A stretch of 36,886 nucleotides of DNA from Candidatus Poseidoniaceae archaeon (GCA_949373075.1 CASIBX010000022.1:1-36886); one strand, 5' to 3'; shown: positions 1 to 8,398, counted from the first letter of the stretch. A program made the numbers and translations. Notes: a model not told the origin generated them from the sequence alone.

Positions 1-1
1 T

Positions 2-742
2 CTAGATAATAAGCAATTACGTAAAATATTGCAGGGGTGTGATGTTTGCATACATTTGGCAGCGGTTGCTGACCTATATATCGCTGAACAATTCCCTACA
101 AGAGCCCAGAGTATTAATGTCGATGGAACAAAGTTGATCGTCGAAATGTGTGATGAAATGGATATACGATTGTTATATGCCTCAACTTGTTGTGTATATG
201 GGAATAATGATGTTGAGATTTCAAACGAATTGTCACCTATATCTCCCACTGAGCATTATGCTAAAACAAAGTTAGAAGGAGAGAATCATGTTCTAAATTC
301 AAAAAATGGGCATACTATTATGAGAATTGCTACATTCTATGGTATTGGAATGAGGGAGAGTCTAGCAACTGCAATTTTCCTACGAGCCGCTATCGAGGGA
401 AAGCCCATCAAAATCCATGGTAATGGGGAGCAAACTCGTTGTTTCACTCATGTTTACGACATTAGCACGGGAATCATTTGTGTAATGGAGAACCTTGAGT
501 TTAAGGGTATAGTGAATATTTCAGGTAATAGAGAGATTAGTATTAATCGATTAGCAGATATTGCTAAAGAGGTATCTGGTAATGATGTTGAGATTATTTA
601 TCAGTCTGAAAGAGAAGGTCAGATCTTTCGTAGTGTAATAGATAATTCCTTGCTCAGGAGCATGGGTTGGGAGTCGACTAGAACATTGAGAGATGGACTC
701 AAAGACTGTGCGAGCATTTATTCTATGGAGGAGCATTCATGA
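2..742 (+). CDS. NAD-dependent epimerase/dehydratase family protein, 5' truncated by window edge
   Basis: This is the C-terminal part of an extended short-chain dehydrogenase, probably acting on a nucleotide sugar. The frame is open to the window edge, so the real start and the N-terminal GxxGxxG nucleotide loop lie outside. The visible part begins with the family's pattern of a short charged stretch followed by GCDVCIHLAAVAD. It continues with the strand YASTCCVYG and the catalytic YAKTK (YxxxK). A substrate-binding region follows (TFYGIGM, GEQTRCFTHVYD), as in UDP-glucose or UDP-galacturonate epimerases. A TTG at 29 is only an internal codon. The stop overlaps the next start by 4 bases (ATGA), so the two genes are almost certainly co-transcribed. 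Base composition is clearly more AT-rich than the rest of the window. The substrate cannot be told from this fragment. Confidence 0.85.
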   Translation, partial: LDNKQLRKILQGCDVCIHLAAVADLYIAEQFPTRAQSINVDGTKLIVEMCDEMDIRLLYASTCCVYGNNDVEISNELSPISPTEHYAKTKLEGENHVLNSKNGHTIMRIATFYGIGMRESLATAIFLRAAIEGKPIKIHGNGEQTRCFTHVYDISTGIICVMENLEFKGIVNISGNREISINRLADIAKEVSGNDVEIIYQSEREGQIFRSVIDNSLLRSMGWESTRTLRDGLKDCASIYSMEEHS

Positions 743-1632
743 ATAAAATAATAGTTTCTGGTGCATTATTCGATAAATCATATGGAATATTATCAGTTAT
801 CAATTGTTCATCTCACAGTATGACAATTGAATCAGAACATATTATTGAGCACCCATATCCTGAAATTGCTATTATAGGTAAAGGAATTACTGGAATTGCA
901 GTTGATGGAAGTCATGTTTGGGCGTGTTTTTCTAATGTGATTGTGAAAATAAACTTAGACGAATTTTCAATTGTCGATACTATTACAGATGTTTGTTTCA
1001 ATGATTTACACAGTATCACAATCCATGATAATCATCTCTATGTTGCTAATACAGGTAATGAATCAATAGATATTATCAATTTACAAAATAAAAAGTTAGA
1101 GCGGTTTGATTTTCTAGGAGGGCATTTACGCAATATTCGCCCGAACTACTCTCAAGACCAAGATACTAAACCGCATATACATCATATATCCTGTGTGACA
1201 ATTAATGATGAAGATGAACTCATTGTCGGATTGGTTAGACAACAAAGAACTCTCAACCTAAGTAAATGGAAATGGCTTAGTGCAAAGGAGTCAAGCCCTT
1301 TACATGATGTGGAGTTCATCGATGGAAGGATTTGGTATACCACTGTTGGAGGTGAAATCTCGAACTCTGAACAAACATGGAAATTGTCAGATTATCAATC
1401 TACCTTAGGTTGGACTCGGGGGTTAGCTGTGATTGACCATGGCATGTATGTTGGAACAACTGCAATCAGAGAAAGTAATCATAATTATTACGAGATAATT
1501 ACAGATTCAACTACTAAAAATACGGGTGCCAAGATTTGCTATATTCCATTCTCTAACGAGGATTTATCTGTAGAAATAGAATTACCAAATGCCGAAAATA
1601 GAAAGGTTTTTTCTATTGAACTATTAGATTGA
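739..1632 (+). CDS. Beta-propeller-like protein of unknown function (DUF4915-like)
   Basis: A 297-residue protein with no signal peptide or membrane segment. It shows repeated blade-like units, each with a short strand motif and turn, for example GIAVDGSHVWACFSN, HSITIHDNHLYVANTGN and HDVEFIDGRIWYTTVGG. The LGWTRGLAVIDHGMYVGTTA block near residues 228-247 resembles proteins described as DUF4915/TIGR03032-like, which are often found near glycosyltransferases; this is recalled from family knowledge and not searched. It overlaps the upstream epimerase by 4 bases, supporting a role in the same sugar or surface-polysaccharide pathway. AT-rich like its partner, which may indicate acquired DNA. No catalytic residues could be assigned. 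Confidence 0.7.
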   Translation: MNKIIVSGALFDKSYGILSVINCSSHSMTIESEHIIEHPYPEIAIIGKGITGIAVDGSHVWACFSNVIVKINLDEFSIVDTITDVCFNDLHSITIHDNHLYVANTGNESIDIINLQNKKLERFDFLGGHLRNIRPNYSQDQDTKPHIHHISCVTINDEDELIVGLVRQQRTLNLSKWKWLSAKESSPLHDVEFIDGRIWYTTVGGEISNSEQTWKLSDYQSTLGWTRGLAVIDHGMYVGTTAIRESNHNYYEIITDSTTKNTGAKICYIPFSNEDLSVEIELPNAENRKVFSIELLD

Positions 1633-1643
1633 ATAAAACTGAT

Positions 1644-2791
1644 TTATGCGAGTGAAATCCTCATTGCAACTGCATTGCCGCCACCAAGGCAAAGAGATAC
1701 AATTCCACTCTTAGCCTCAAGTCGGCGCATTACTCCAATCATTGTGATTAGACAGCGAGTTCCACTGCTTCCGAGCGGATGGCCAAGTGCAACAGCTCCA
1801 CCATGAAGGTTGAATCTATCATCTGGGATTCCTACGTCTTGGGCAACTGCGCATGATGCGCTTGCAAAGGCTTCATTATGCTCGTAAACATCAACATCCA
1901 TTACATCCATGTTTGCCCTTTCTAGTAGCATCTTGATCGCTGGAACTGGAGCATACATGACACGGCTAGGCTCAACCCCTGCAGTGCAGTAGTCTTCGAT
2001 TGTTGCAATTATGTCCCAACCATTTTCCTTAGCGAAATCTTCGTCAGCAACCAAGATTGCAGAAGCACCGTCGTTTAGAGTGGATGCGTTGCCTGCTGTA
2101 ACCATTCCATCATCTTGGAAGACTGGCTTTAGACCTGCTAGTTTCTCTGCGGTAGTTCCTGCACGCACTCCTTCATCTGTTGAAAGTTCAGGCATGTCGA
2201 ATCTCTCCCAAGCAAACCAGCCGTTTGCTTCAGCTTGTGCTGCTTTGTTTTGCGAGCGTGCTGCGAAAGCATCCATCTTTTCTCGTGAAATATTACATTC
2301 ATTGGCAACGATCTCTCCGGTATTGCCCATGTGCACATCGTTGTAAACATCCCACAGTCCGTCATGAATCATAGTGGATACCATTTCCTTGTCCTCACCA
2401 TTTCGCTTCTCGAACTTAGGAGCATTGGTCATGCTCTCCATTCCACCTGCAATAATTGCCTTGTATTCTCCAGCCTTGAATGCTATTTGCAGCCATCATT
2501 GCCGCTTTGAGAGAAGAGCCACATACCTTGTTGATGGTAGTAGCGGCGGTAGAATTAGGCAAGTCCTGCCCCTAATGCGACCTGTCGAGCAGGCGCTTGG
2601 CCCGCACCTGCCTGCAAGACTTGACCGAAGAGCACCTCGTCAACTATCCGCTAGATGCTGTCGATAATCACATCGATTCAACAATTCTTTAACTGCACGA
2701 ATACCTAACTCAACTGCACTCAAATTAGAGAGACTCCCCGGAATTTACCAATTGGAGTTCGGGCAACACCGCAGATAGCCACTCTAGGCAT
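1644..2791 (-). pseudogene. Acetyl-CoA acetyltransferase (thiolase), N-terminal third broken by frameshifts
   Basis: Thiolases make or cleave acetoacetyl-CoA or 3-ketoacyl-CoA. The intact frame (2441 down to 1644, 265 residues) carries GGMESM-type sequence, the active-site NEAFA, GGAVALGHPLGSSGTR and the terminal CLGGGNA. Upstream, the missing N-terminus is present in pieces. A start at 2791 gives MPRVAICGVARTPIGKF. Then come SLSNLSAVELG, VDEVLFGQVLQAGAGQ and [15 protein letters not shown], which holds the nucleophilic cysteine (codon 2523-2521). Finally [14 protein letters not shown] joins the intact frame near 2470. The total of about 382 residues fits the family. At least four frame changes lie between 2470 and 2760. 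All conserved blocks survive, so sequence error is more likely than decay. It is divergent from the RNase PH gene, with about 80 bases between them. Confidence 0.85.
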
Positions 2792-2868
2792 GAACGGCCC
2801 AACCGGGTATCATTCTTCAACCTGTGCGTTGAGGGAAGTTTCTTGATGTAGTGGTTACTCGCCGAAGC

Positions 2869-3694
2869 ATGGCCAAGTTCAAGACCGGCATTGAACCGAC
2901 CGAGCAAAAGACGAAATGAGACATGTCGAAGTTGAAATCGATTTCACCCCAAATGCACTTGCAGTCAATCCTATACAGGCAAGGAGATACTGTGATTCTA
3001 TGTGTGTGTAACCAAAGAAGCAAGGTTACCTGGCTGGTTCCCAAGAGATGCTTCAAAGGGCTGGGTTCATGCTGAATATTCACTTCTACCGGGTTCAACT
3101 GATTCTCGCTTCCGCCGTGAAAGAAGAGGTGCAAAGGGAAGAACTCAAGAAATTGAGCGCTTGTTGCTCGCTCATTACGTGGTGCAATTGATCTCGAGGC
3201 ACTCGGTCCAATCGCACTCAATGTTGATTGTGATATTCTAAATGCAGATGGAGGAACACGTTGTGCATCGATAACTGCGGGAAACCTCGCATTGAGATTA
3301 GCAGTTCGAAGGCTTATTGCAAGGGATTTGTCTTCCAAAGATCTTCGGCCAACTCGTGAACAACAAGAAGAAGGAATTGGGTTGCCCCTAAATTATCTGA
3401 AGCTGAAGCAACCAACCATGAAAACGCGGTTATCCCACACGACTTAGCTGCAATCTCTGTTGGATTGATTGCCATGAAGTTTGCCTAGACCTAGATTATT
3501 TGCTAGATTCTAATGCGGATGTTGACATGAATGTCGTCGGAACTGCTGATGGTAAATTTGTCGAAATTCAAGGAACTGGAGAAGAAGCGACATTCTCTGA
3601 TGATGAGTTCATGCACTACTCGGACATGCACGATGGTGGACTAGCACATTTAGCTGAAATGCAGATTAGTGATGCTAGAAGACATCTTGAGTGA
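2869..3694 (+). pseudogene. rph: Ribonuclease PH (bacterial type), interrupted by about seven frame changes
   Basis: RNase PH is a phosphate-dependent 3' exonuclease that trims tRNA 3' ends. Reading across frames gives MAKF at 2869, RAKDEMRHVEVEIDF (2901-2945), [13 protein letters not shown] (2965-3003) and [19 protein letters not shown] (from 3008). These are followed by [25 protein letters not shown] (from 3166), [35 protein letters not shown], and the intact end [20 protein letters not shown]. These blocks match RNase PH rather than archaeal exosome Rrp41 (the TDMNVV and QGTAEG-type motifs). Frame changes fall near 2890, 2963, 3007, 3165, 3324, 3386 and 3478. The reconstructed length of about 275 residues is slightly long for the family. 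Only the last 64 codons or so (from 3500) read intact. It lies just upstream of a tRNA-Phe gene. The start is uncertain. Confidence 0.85.
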
Positions 3695-3697
3695 TTG

Positions 3698-3709
3698 AGC
3701 CGTAAGGCT
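3698..3709 (+). other. Small hairpin after the RNase PH stop
   Basis: A 4-bp stem (agcc/ggct) closes a GTAA tetraloop four bases after the rph stop codon (TGA at 3692-3694). The loop is of the GNRA class. It could mark the 3' end of the rph transcript or part of the tRNA leader. No T-run follows, so it is not a typical terminator, and it may be chance. Confidence 0.3.
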
Positions 3710-3745
3710 TGAAATGCAGATGCCTTGTGGCGAGGGGTATCCAAC

Positions 3746-3821
3746 GGGTTAGTAGCTTAGTTGGGAGAGCGCGGCACTGAAGATGCCGAGGTCGCTGGTT
3801 CAAGTCCGGCCTAACCCACCA
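3746..3821 (+). tRNA. tRNA-Phe (anticodon GAA)
   Basis: A full cloverleaf can be drawn. The acceptor stem is gggttag with ctaaccc (3746-3752 and 3811-3817), and the discriminator is A3818. The D arm is gcttagttgggagagc. The anticodon stem cggca/tgccg encloses loop CTGAAGA, with anticodon GAA at 3779-3781. The T arm is gctgg/ccggc around TTCAAGT. The 3' CCA is encoded (3819-3821). There is no intron. It lies about 50 bases after the RNase PH gene, which is notable because RNase PH matures tRNA 3' ends. I see no clear TATA box immediately upstream, so it may be co-transcribed with rph. Confidence 0.97.
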
Positions 3822-3908
3822 TAATCTGAATTAGTTTGCATCGTATTTGCATTCTGAGGATACTTGGTCATTTGAGCAATTTTCACTCATGATATAGCAT
3901 AGCCTTCA

Positions 3909-3934
3909 TGTGCCGATGCCCCGTAGGGGCACAC
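3909..3934 (+). promoter_or_regulatory. GC hairpin immediately upstream of the start codon at 3935
   Basis: The inverted repeat gcccc-gta-ggggc (3918-3930) is extended by tgtg/caca on the outside (3909-3912 and 3930-3933). Its 3' arm contains the only Shine-Dalgarno-like stretch (taggggc) before the ATG at 3935, so the fold could hide the ribosome-binding site. A TATA-like stretch (gatatagcata) sits at about 3891-3901. Function is inferred only. Confidence 0.4.
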
Positions 3935-6049
3935 ATGGCGTCCAACAATATCGATTCTGGTATGGACGCTTTGCCGGGAGAGGCTGAGGAAGCCAAACCT
4001 ATCGACAAGATTTCTAAGGAACTCGCCGGAATTAGAAAACGCCGTAATACGGATTCAAAAAGGCGCTTTCCCTCAGCCATTGAAGACTGGACTTTACTGA
4101 TGGGATTGGGGTATGGCGCACTTTATGCACTCTTGTTATTTGGAATGTCAGGGGGAGTATTTGGCGAGACTACAAGCCTAGATCATTGGGCTAGTGGCAC
4201 TTTTCTAGATAGTGGAGAACAATGTGAGGAGGTTCTTGACACCCCCTGGATTCACGCTTATCCTGACAATGATGCTGAAGTTTTGAAAATCTCAGGCAGA
4301 AACCTTGGAGAAGGTATGGCAATCCTGAATTGGACAGTATTAGCGGATGAAGATTCATCTACACCCGAGCCCAGTGGAGATGAAGTCGAGAAACGTAATG
4401 TGAAAATTGACTATTCTGAATGGGAAACTGGAATGTATCAAGTCGTGATTTTCATCGACATGTATCCGAAGGATGTTGTCTATGAAAATATCACGGATGA
4501 GAATAGAGATGAGTTGAGAAAGAACGATACTGAGAGAATCTCCAAGGAATTTGAATTCGAGATTAGTACTTCTGAAAATGCTTTGTCATTCCTGCCATTC
4601 GTCGATTCTGAAGTTAAGAGAGAAGGGCATATCGTCGAAGATGGTCCACGTTCTTGCTGGTCTGTAACCGACCTAGGAAACTGGGGATTCGTTCTGATGG
4701 GGGCTGAACTTGGCGGTGGTCGTGAAACTGCAATGTTGACAGGAGGAGCAGCTGGCATACCTGCATGGTGGATGGCTTTCATCTCTCTTTCTTTGTCGGT
4801 TATTTCCCTGTTTTTGGCTTACCCTGTAATGTACAAATTGTACCATCAAGAAACTGACGACATGCTATCTAGGACTCACATTCGAAAAGTGGTTGCTGAT
4901 GTATTACGAAATACTGAGCGGCGACTTCATATCAAGATAGATTGGGACCTTTACAAAATAGAAGTGCGCGATTTGTCTATCGACATCATGGTCCCGTATT
5001 CTAACACAGATGGAACATTTTCCGATGTTGCAGATGTTAGATCTGATGTTTTGAAAGAAGTGCTAGAAGAATTCGCACTATTCCGAGTTTTCAAACCAGT
5101 TCAACTAACCGTACGCTCGATTGGTGACAATCAGGCTATCGACTTCGAAACAGGAGTTGGTGTTGGAAGTGGAATGGTAGAAGAAGAGGACATGGAAGAC
5201 CAAGATTACACTTCTTTCTTCCGTGACCTACACATGCTATCAAAGGTTGAGGATGAAGTTAGAGAATCGGTAAAGGGATACTTCCGCTCTAAAAATGACT
5301 TGATATTGCAAATGGCAACTGTAACCAGTGAGGACTCAATCATCTTCGTGAGAGTTGCTTACAAGCCGAATCAGAGATTTGCTTTCTTCAGGTTCAAGGA
5401 CTCTAACTCTGAAATTGAGAAACATTTGCGAAAGTACATCTCGAGAGAGAACCCTGAATTGGTAGGAGCACAGGAATTAATCGTCAAGGGCCGTAATCTT
5501 GTTTCAACTCTTGCTGACCGCTCAGGCGCAGGACGTGTAGAGACACTCTCCTCAAAGGGTGACAAGGATTCCAGAGTTGCTGCTGTTGCTAAACAAGACG
5601 GTTTAGGTGGGCGTGTTCTTCAAACCAAATTGTTTGGAGATATTCTTTCGACGGTAGAGTATACTGCGAATGAAAAGCGTGAGATGATTAACAAATGGGG
5701 ATTCTGGGGATTGATTGTGTTCGTGTGGATCCCATTCATGGCCTCGGGAGTTTTGGTTGGAGCAATGCTAGGATTGTTGTCACGAATGAAATTCATGCGT
5801 GTTCTGTGGGCTACGTTTGTAGGAGGAGCCGTTGCTTCTCTAACATGGGCGTATACTGCTGAAGGTATCGTTACTGTGATGCACAAGTACAAACTTGAAG
5901 CTGCAATACCAATAGCTATTATCGCATTCATTGGAATGGCATTCCTTCACATGCGATCTACTAAGACGAGGAGACAAGCAGAGTTGTTCGAAGATACACT
6001 TCTAGATTCATTCCATGCCGATATACGCGACAAGTACGGCAATGAGTGA
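3935..6049 (+). CDS. Multi-domain membrane protein with C-terminal small-multidrug-export-like domain
   Basis: A 704-residue protein from the ATG at 3935. An earlier in-frame ATG at 3908 would place the GC hairpin inside the coding region, so I prefer 3935. It has an acidic then basic cytoplasmic start, a membrane segment near residues 52-75, and an extracytoplasmic domain of about 190 residues. A second helix follows (about 269-299, AWWMAFISLSLSVISLFLAY), then a mixed alpha/beta cytoplasmic domain of about 280 residues. The C-terminal region (about 582-676) has several hydrophobic helices, WGFWGLIVFVWIPFMASG and VGAMLGLLSRMKFMRVLWA. This region resembles PF06695, called small multi-drug export protein, whose transport role is poorly documented. 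mogA starts 9 bases downstream. The N-terminal parts match nothing I recognise, so the role is unknown. Confidence 0.75.
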   Translation: MASNNIDSGMDALPGEAEEAKPIDKISKELAGIRKRRNTDSKRRFPSAIEDWTLLMGLGYGALYALLLFGMSGGVFGETTSLDHWASGTFLDSGEQCEEVLDTPWIHAYPDNDAEVLKISGRNLGEGMAILNWTVLADEDSSTPEPSGDEVEKRNVKIDYSEWETGMYQVVIFIDMYPKDVVYENITDENRDELRKNDTERISKEFEFEISTSENALSFLPFVDSEVKREGHIVEDGPRSCWSVTDLGNWGFVLMGAELGGGRETAMLTGGAAGIPAWWMAFISLSLSVISLFLAYPVMYKLYHQETDDMLSRTHIRKVVADVLRNTERRLHIKIDWDLYKIEVRDLSIDIMVPYSNTDGTFSDVADVRSDVLKEVLEEFALFRVFKPVQLTVRSIGDNQAIDFETGVGVGSGMVEEEDMEDQDYTSFFRDLHMLSKVEDEVRESVKGYFRSKNDLILQMATVTSEDSIIFVRVAYKPNQRFAFFRFKDSNSEIEKHLRKYISRENPELVGAQELIVKGRNLVSTLADRSGAGRVETLSSKGDKDSRVAAVAKQDGLGGRVLQTKLFGDILSTVEYTANEKREMINKWGFWGLIVFVWIPFMASGVLVGAMLGLLSRMKFMRVLWATFVGGAVASLTWAYTAEGIVTVMHKYKLEAAIPIAIIAFIGMAFLHMRSTKTRRQAELFEDTLLDSFHADIRDKYGNE

Positions 6050-6058
6050 GGTGTAAGG

Positions 6059-6607
6059 ATGGTTGGAGACCCCGCTGTATTTGGGATACTTACCGTCTCT
6101 GACAGAGCGCATTCAGGAGAATACGAAGACGAGGGAGGCCCTGCAATCCTAGGCTTTTTCGAAGAAGCTATTGCCTCACAATGGACTCACTACTATCGAA
6201 TAGTTCCTGATGAATTAGATTTGATCTCTAAAGCCCTAATCGAAATGGTTGACGAGTTAGGATGTAATGTAGTCGTTACAACCGGAGGGACCGGGCCTGC
6301 ACAAAGAGACGTCACTCCAGAAGCAACTGAACTGGTATGTGAGAGAATTCTTCCTGGCTTTGGGGAACAAATGAGAGCTGTTTCTTTGGAATTTGTACCT
6401 ACGGCAATACTTTCTAGACAACTCGGAGGAGTTCGAGGTAATAGTCTAATTTTCAATTTACCTGGGCGCCCAAAGGCAATACGAGAAACCATTGATGAAG
6501 TTTGGAAGGCAGTTCCCTACTGTATCGATTTACTGAGTGGGCCATATATCGACATGAACGATAATATATGCAATGCTTTCAGGCCAAAAAGTGCTAAAAG
6601 AAGGTGA
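6059..6607 (+). CDS. mogA: MoaB/MogA family molybdenum cofactor biosynthesis protein
   Basis: This 182-residue protein belongs to the family that adenylylates molybdopterin before molybdenum insertion. Family marks are GILTVSDRAHSGEYEDEGGP at the start, the TTGGTGPAQRDVTPEAT loop, ILPGFGEQMRAVSLEF, and NLPGRPKAIRETIDEVW near the end. All are in the expected order, and the length is right for a stand-alone MogA. A good Shine-Dalgarno (gaggtg, 6048-6053) precedes the ATG by five bases. It is packed between the membrane protein upstream (9-base gap) and dihydroorotase downstream. No other cofactor gene is nearby, so the operon is mixed in function. MoaB and MogA cannot be separated with certainty here. 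Confidence 0.93.
   Translation: MVGDPAVFGILTVSDRAHSGEYEDEGGPAILGFFEEAIASQWTHYYRIVPDELDLISKALIEMVDELGCNVVVTTGGTGPAQRDVTPEATELVCERILPGFGEQMRAVSLEFVPTAILSRQLGGVRGNSLIFNLPGRPKAIRETIDEVWKAVPYCIDLLSGPYIDMNDNICNAFRPKSAKRR
6601..6607 (+). promoter_or_regulatory. Ribosome-binding site deciding the dihydroorotase start
   Basis: The sequence aaggtga overlaps the mogA stop codon and sits four bases before GTG 6612. The alternative ATG at 6573 has no such site and would overlap mogA by 35 bases. This favours the GTG start. Confidence 0.6.
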
Positions 6608-6611
6608 AAAT

Positions 6612-8015
6612 GTGACTGGAGATATTTTGATTACTGGAGCAACAATGGTTCTGCCTAATGGAACTGTAACTGGAGATTTGCGAATTACTGATGGAGTTAT
6701 CTCAGAAATATCGACAGATGCTAATCTTGAATCACGTGATGATGAATTACTACTAGATGCCACAGGACTGTATTTACTTCCGGGAATGATAGACCCTCAA
6801 GTTCACTTCAGAGACCCAGGCCAACCTGAAAAAGAAGACTTGTACACAGGTTCCCGTGCAGCCGCTAGTGGTGGAGTCACATCTTTCCTCGATATGCCGA
6901 ACAATGTTCCTAGCCAAACCACATTACAATCAATGTATGATAAATTGAAAGTTGCAGATAATAGATGTGTAACCAATTATGGATTCTTTATCGGAGCTAC
7001 TGAAACTAACGTTGAAGAATTGAAAAAGACAGTAGGAACTCCAGATGCACCTATTTCGATTCCAGGAATTTGTGGAATAAAGATATTCATGGGTTCATCT
7101 ACTGGAGATTTATTAGTCAACGAATCAAGTGCCCTGAAAACTATTTTCGATAATACTGCTGGACTAATTGCTGTTCATGCTGAAGATGAAGACCGAATGA
7201 ATGAAAGAAAGAAGGGTATCGAGGGGCGAACTGATATGGCAGCTCATGCAGAATGGCGAGACGATGAAACTGCATTAATTGCAACAAAGAGAGCGGTGAA
7301 TTATGCTCGAGATAGTTGTCACCGCCTGCACATACTCCACCTAACTTCAGGAATTGAAGCAGATTGGTTAAACGAAGTTACCTCATTACATGGAATCGAA
7401 GGTAAAGCACACATTACAACAGAAACACTGCCTCAACACCTGACACTTGACGAAAGAGATGTTGAAGTGCACGGAACTCGATTGAAGATGAATCCACCGA
7501 TTCGATATCAAAAGGATAAGGATACATTGTGGAAGAGATTGCAAGACGGAACTATCAATTGTATTGCAACTGATCACGCTCCTCACACACTTGAAGATAA
7601 AGCAAAGGGATTCCCTAGCGCTCCAAGTGGAATGCCTGGTGTAGAAACATCACTTCCAGTTATGCTAACACATGCTGCAAAAGGAGAGTGTACAATCGAA
7701 CAAGTCGTTCAATGGATGTCTAGCAATGTTGCAGAATGCTACCAAATGGTCGGCAAAGGCAGACTTGAAGAAGGCTATGACGGAGATATCGTACTAGTCG
7801 ACATGAAGAAAGAACAACTTGTTGAAGATAAGAATACATGGTCCAATGTCGGATGGAATCCATTCGCAGGACATGCACTGGTCGGATGGCCGGTTGTTAC
7901 CGTAGTTGCAGGAACTCCAGTGTTTGAAAGAAATGATGATACTGGTCCAAAAGGAAAATGCCTTGTAGAGCCTGGACAAGTAGGAAAACCTCTGGTTATG
8001 CTGCCTTGGAATTAA
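6612..8015 (+). CDS. pyrC: Dihydroorotase
   Basis: The enzyme cyclises carbamoyl-aspartate to dihydroorotate in pyrimidine synthesis, as a cytoplasmic amidohydrolase. From GTG 6612 it has 467 residues, and the N-terminus then begins at the usual GDILITGATMVLPNG strand. Metal-site features are DPQVHFRDPG near residue 63, GIKIFMGSSTG with the lysine expected to be carbamylated (about 157), VHAEDED (about 189), HILHLTSG (about 240) and TDHAPH (about 321). The end of the active-site loop reads PSAPSGMPGVETSLP. The first residue of the usual HxH pair is glutamine (QVH), a variant I recall in some class I dihydroorotases, so activity is not excluded. It is probably translated together with mogA. 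An upstream ATG at 6573 would add 13 residues. Confidence 0.93.
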   Translation: MTGDILITGATMVLPNGTVTGDLRITDGVISEISTDANLESRDDELLLDATGLYLLPGMIDPQVHFRDPGQPEKEDLYTGSRAAASGGVTSFLDMPNNVPSQTTLQSMYDKLKVADNRCVTNYGFFIGATETNVEELKKTVGTPDAPISIPGICGIKIFMGSSTGDLLVNESSALKTIFDNTAGLIAVHAEDEDRMNERKKGIEGRTDMAAHAEWRDDETALIATKRAVNYARDSCHRLHILHLTSGIEADWLNEVTSLHGIEGKAHITTETLPQHLTLDERDVEVHGTRLKMNPPIRYQKDKDTLWKRLQDGTINCIATDHAPHTLEDKAKGFPSAPSGMPGVETSLPVMLTHAAKGECTIEQVVQWMSSNVAECYQMVGKGRLEEGYDGDIVLVDMKKEQLVEDKNTWSNVGWNPFAGHALVGWPVVTVVAGTPVFERNDDTGPKGKCLVEPGQVGKPLVMLPWN

Positions 8016-8033
8016 TTTTCGAACTAAAATAGA

Positions 8034-8070
8034 AAAAATATCCGATGATATTTTAACTGAGGGATATATC
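8034..8070 (+). promoter_or_regulatory. AT-rich putative promoter for the small membrane protein
   Basis: The 74-base gap after pyrC contains AT-rich, TATA-like stretches (aaaaaatatcc at about 8033-8043 and gatatatc near 8063). It ends in a weak ribosome site (cggggaa) eight bases before ATG 8090. Placement rests on composition only. Confidence 0.35.
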
Positions 8071-8089
8071 TTCCAAGCGGGGAAACACA

Positions 8090-8398
8090 ATGAGTGGACT
8101 AGAAGAAAAACTTGGACCTGGACATCAACAGATTATACTTGGACTGCTAATATTTGCATCCGGTGCCCTTTGGGGAATCATGTTAGCTAACGGAGAAGAT
8201 ACTGATTTGAAGGATCTTTTCGTATCAGCAGTGATTATGTTATCTGGTGCAATGATAACCTTGTTAGGTGTATCATTCGGTACAGACAATGAAGAAGACA
8301 GAACTAATGATTTGCAAGACGCAATCAGCGATTTAACTGGAATGCTTAACGACCTACAAGCAAAGATTTCCGGTGGCAATGACGACGCAGAAGAATAA
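8090..8398 (+). CDS. Small two-helix membrane protein with coiled-coil tail
   Basis: A 102-residue protein of unknown family. It has two hydrophobic helices with a short charged loop between them: about 15-33 (IILGLLIFASGALWGIML) and about 46-64 (VSAVIMLSGAMITLLGVSF). A strongly acidic C-terminal tail follows, with heptad-like spacing of leucine and isoleucine (LQDAISDLTGMLNDLQAKI, about 75-93), which suggests a short coiled coil. This implies a small membrane scaffold, possibly an oligomer. Its TAA stop directly abuts the stop of the convergent carboxypeptidase gene. I do not recognise it and assign no function. Confidence 0.75.
   Translation: MSGLEEKLGPGHQQIILGLLIFASGALWGIMLANGEDTDLKDLFVSAVIMLSGAMITLLGVSFGTDNEEDRTNDLQDAISDLTGMLNDLQAKISGGNDDAEE

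Noticed and set aside
2374-2667. Plus-strand frame across the broken thiolase
   Set aside because: The minus strand shows clear thiolase motifs across the same bases; the plus frame is open only because the region is disrupted.
2817-3338. Minus-strand 173-codon frame over RNase PH
   Set aside because: The plus strand carries the full RNase PH motif series in shifting frames; the minus reading matches nothing.
3746-3821. tRNA-Phe as an integration site
   Set aside because: No integrase, and no repeat of the tRNA 3' end is apparent elsewhere in the window.
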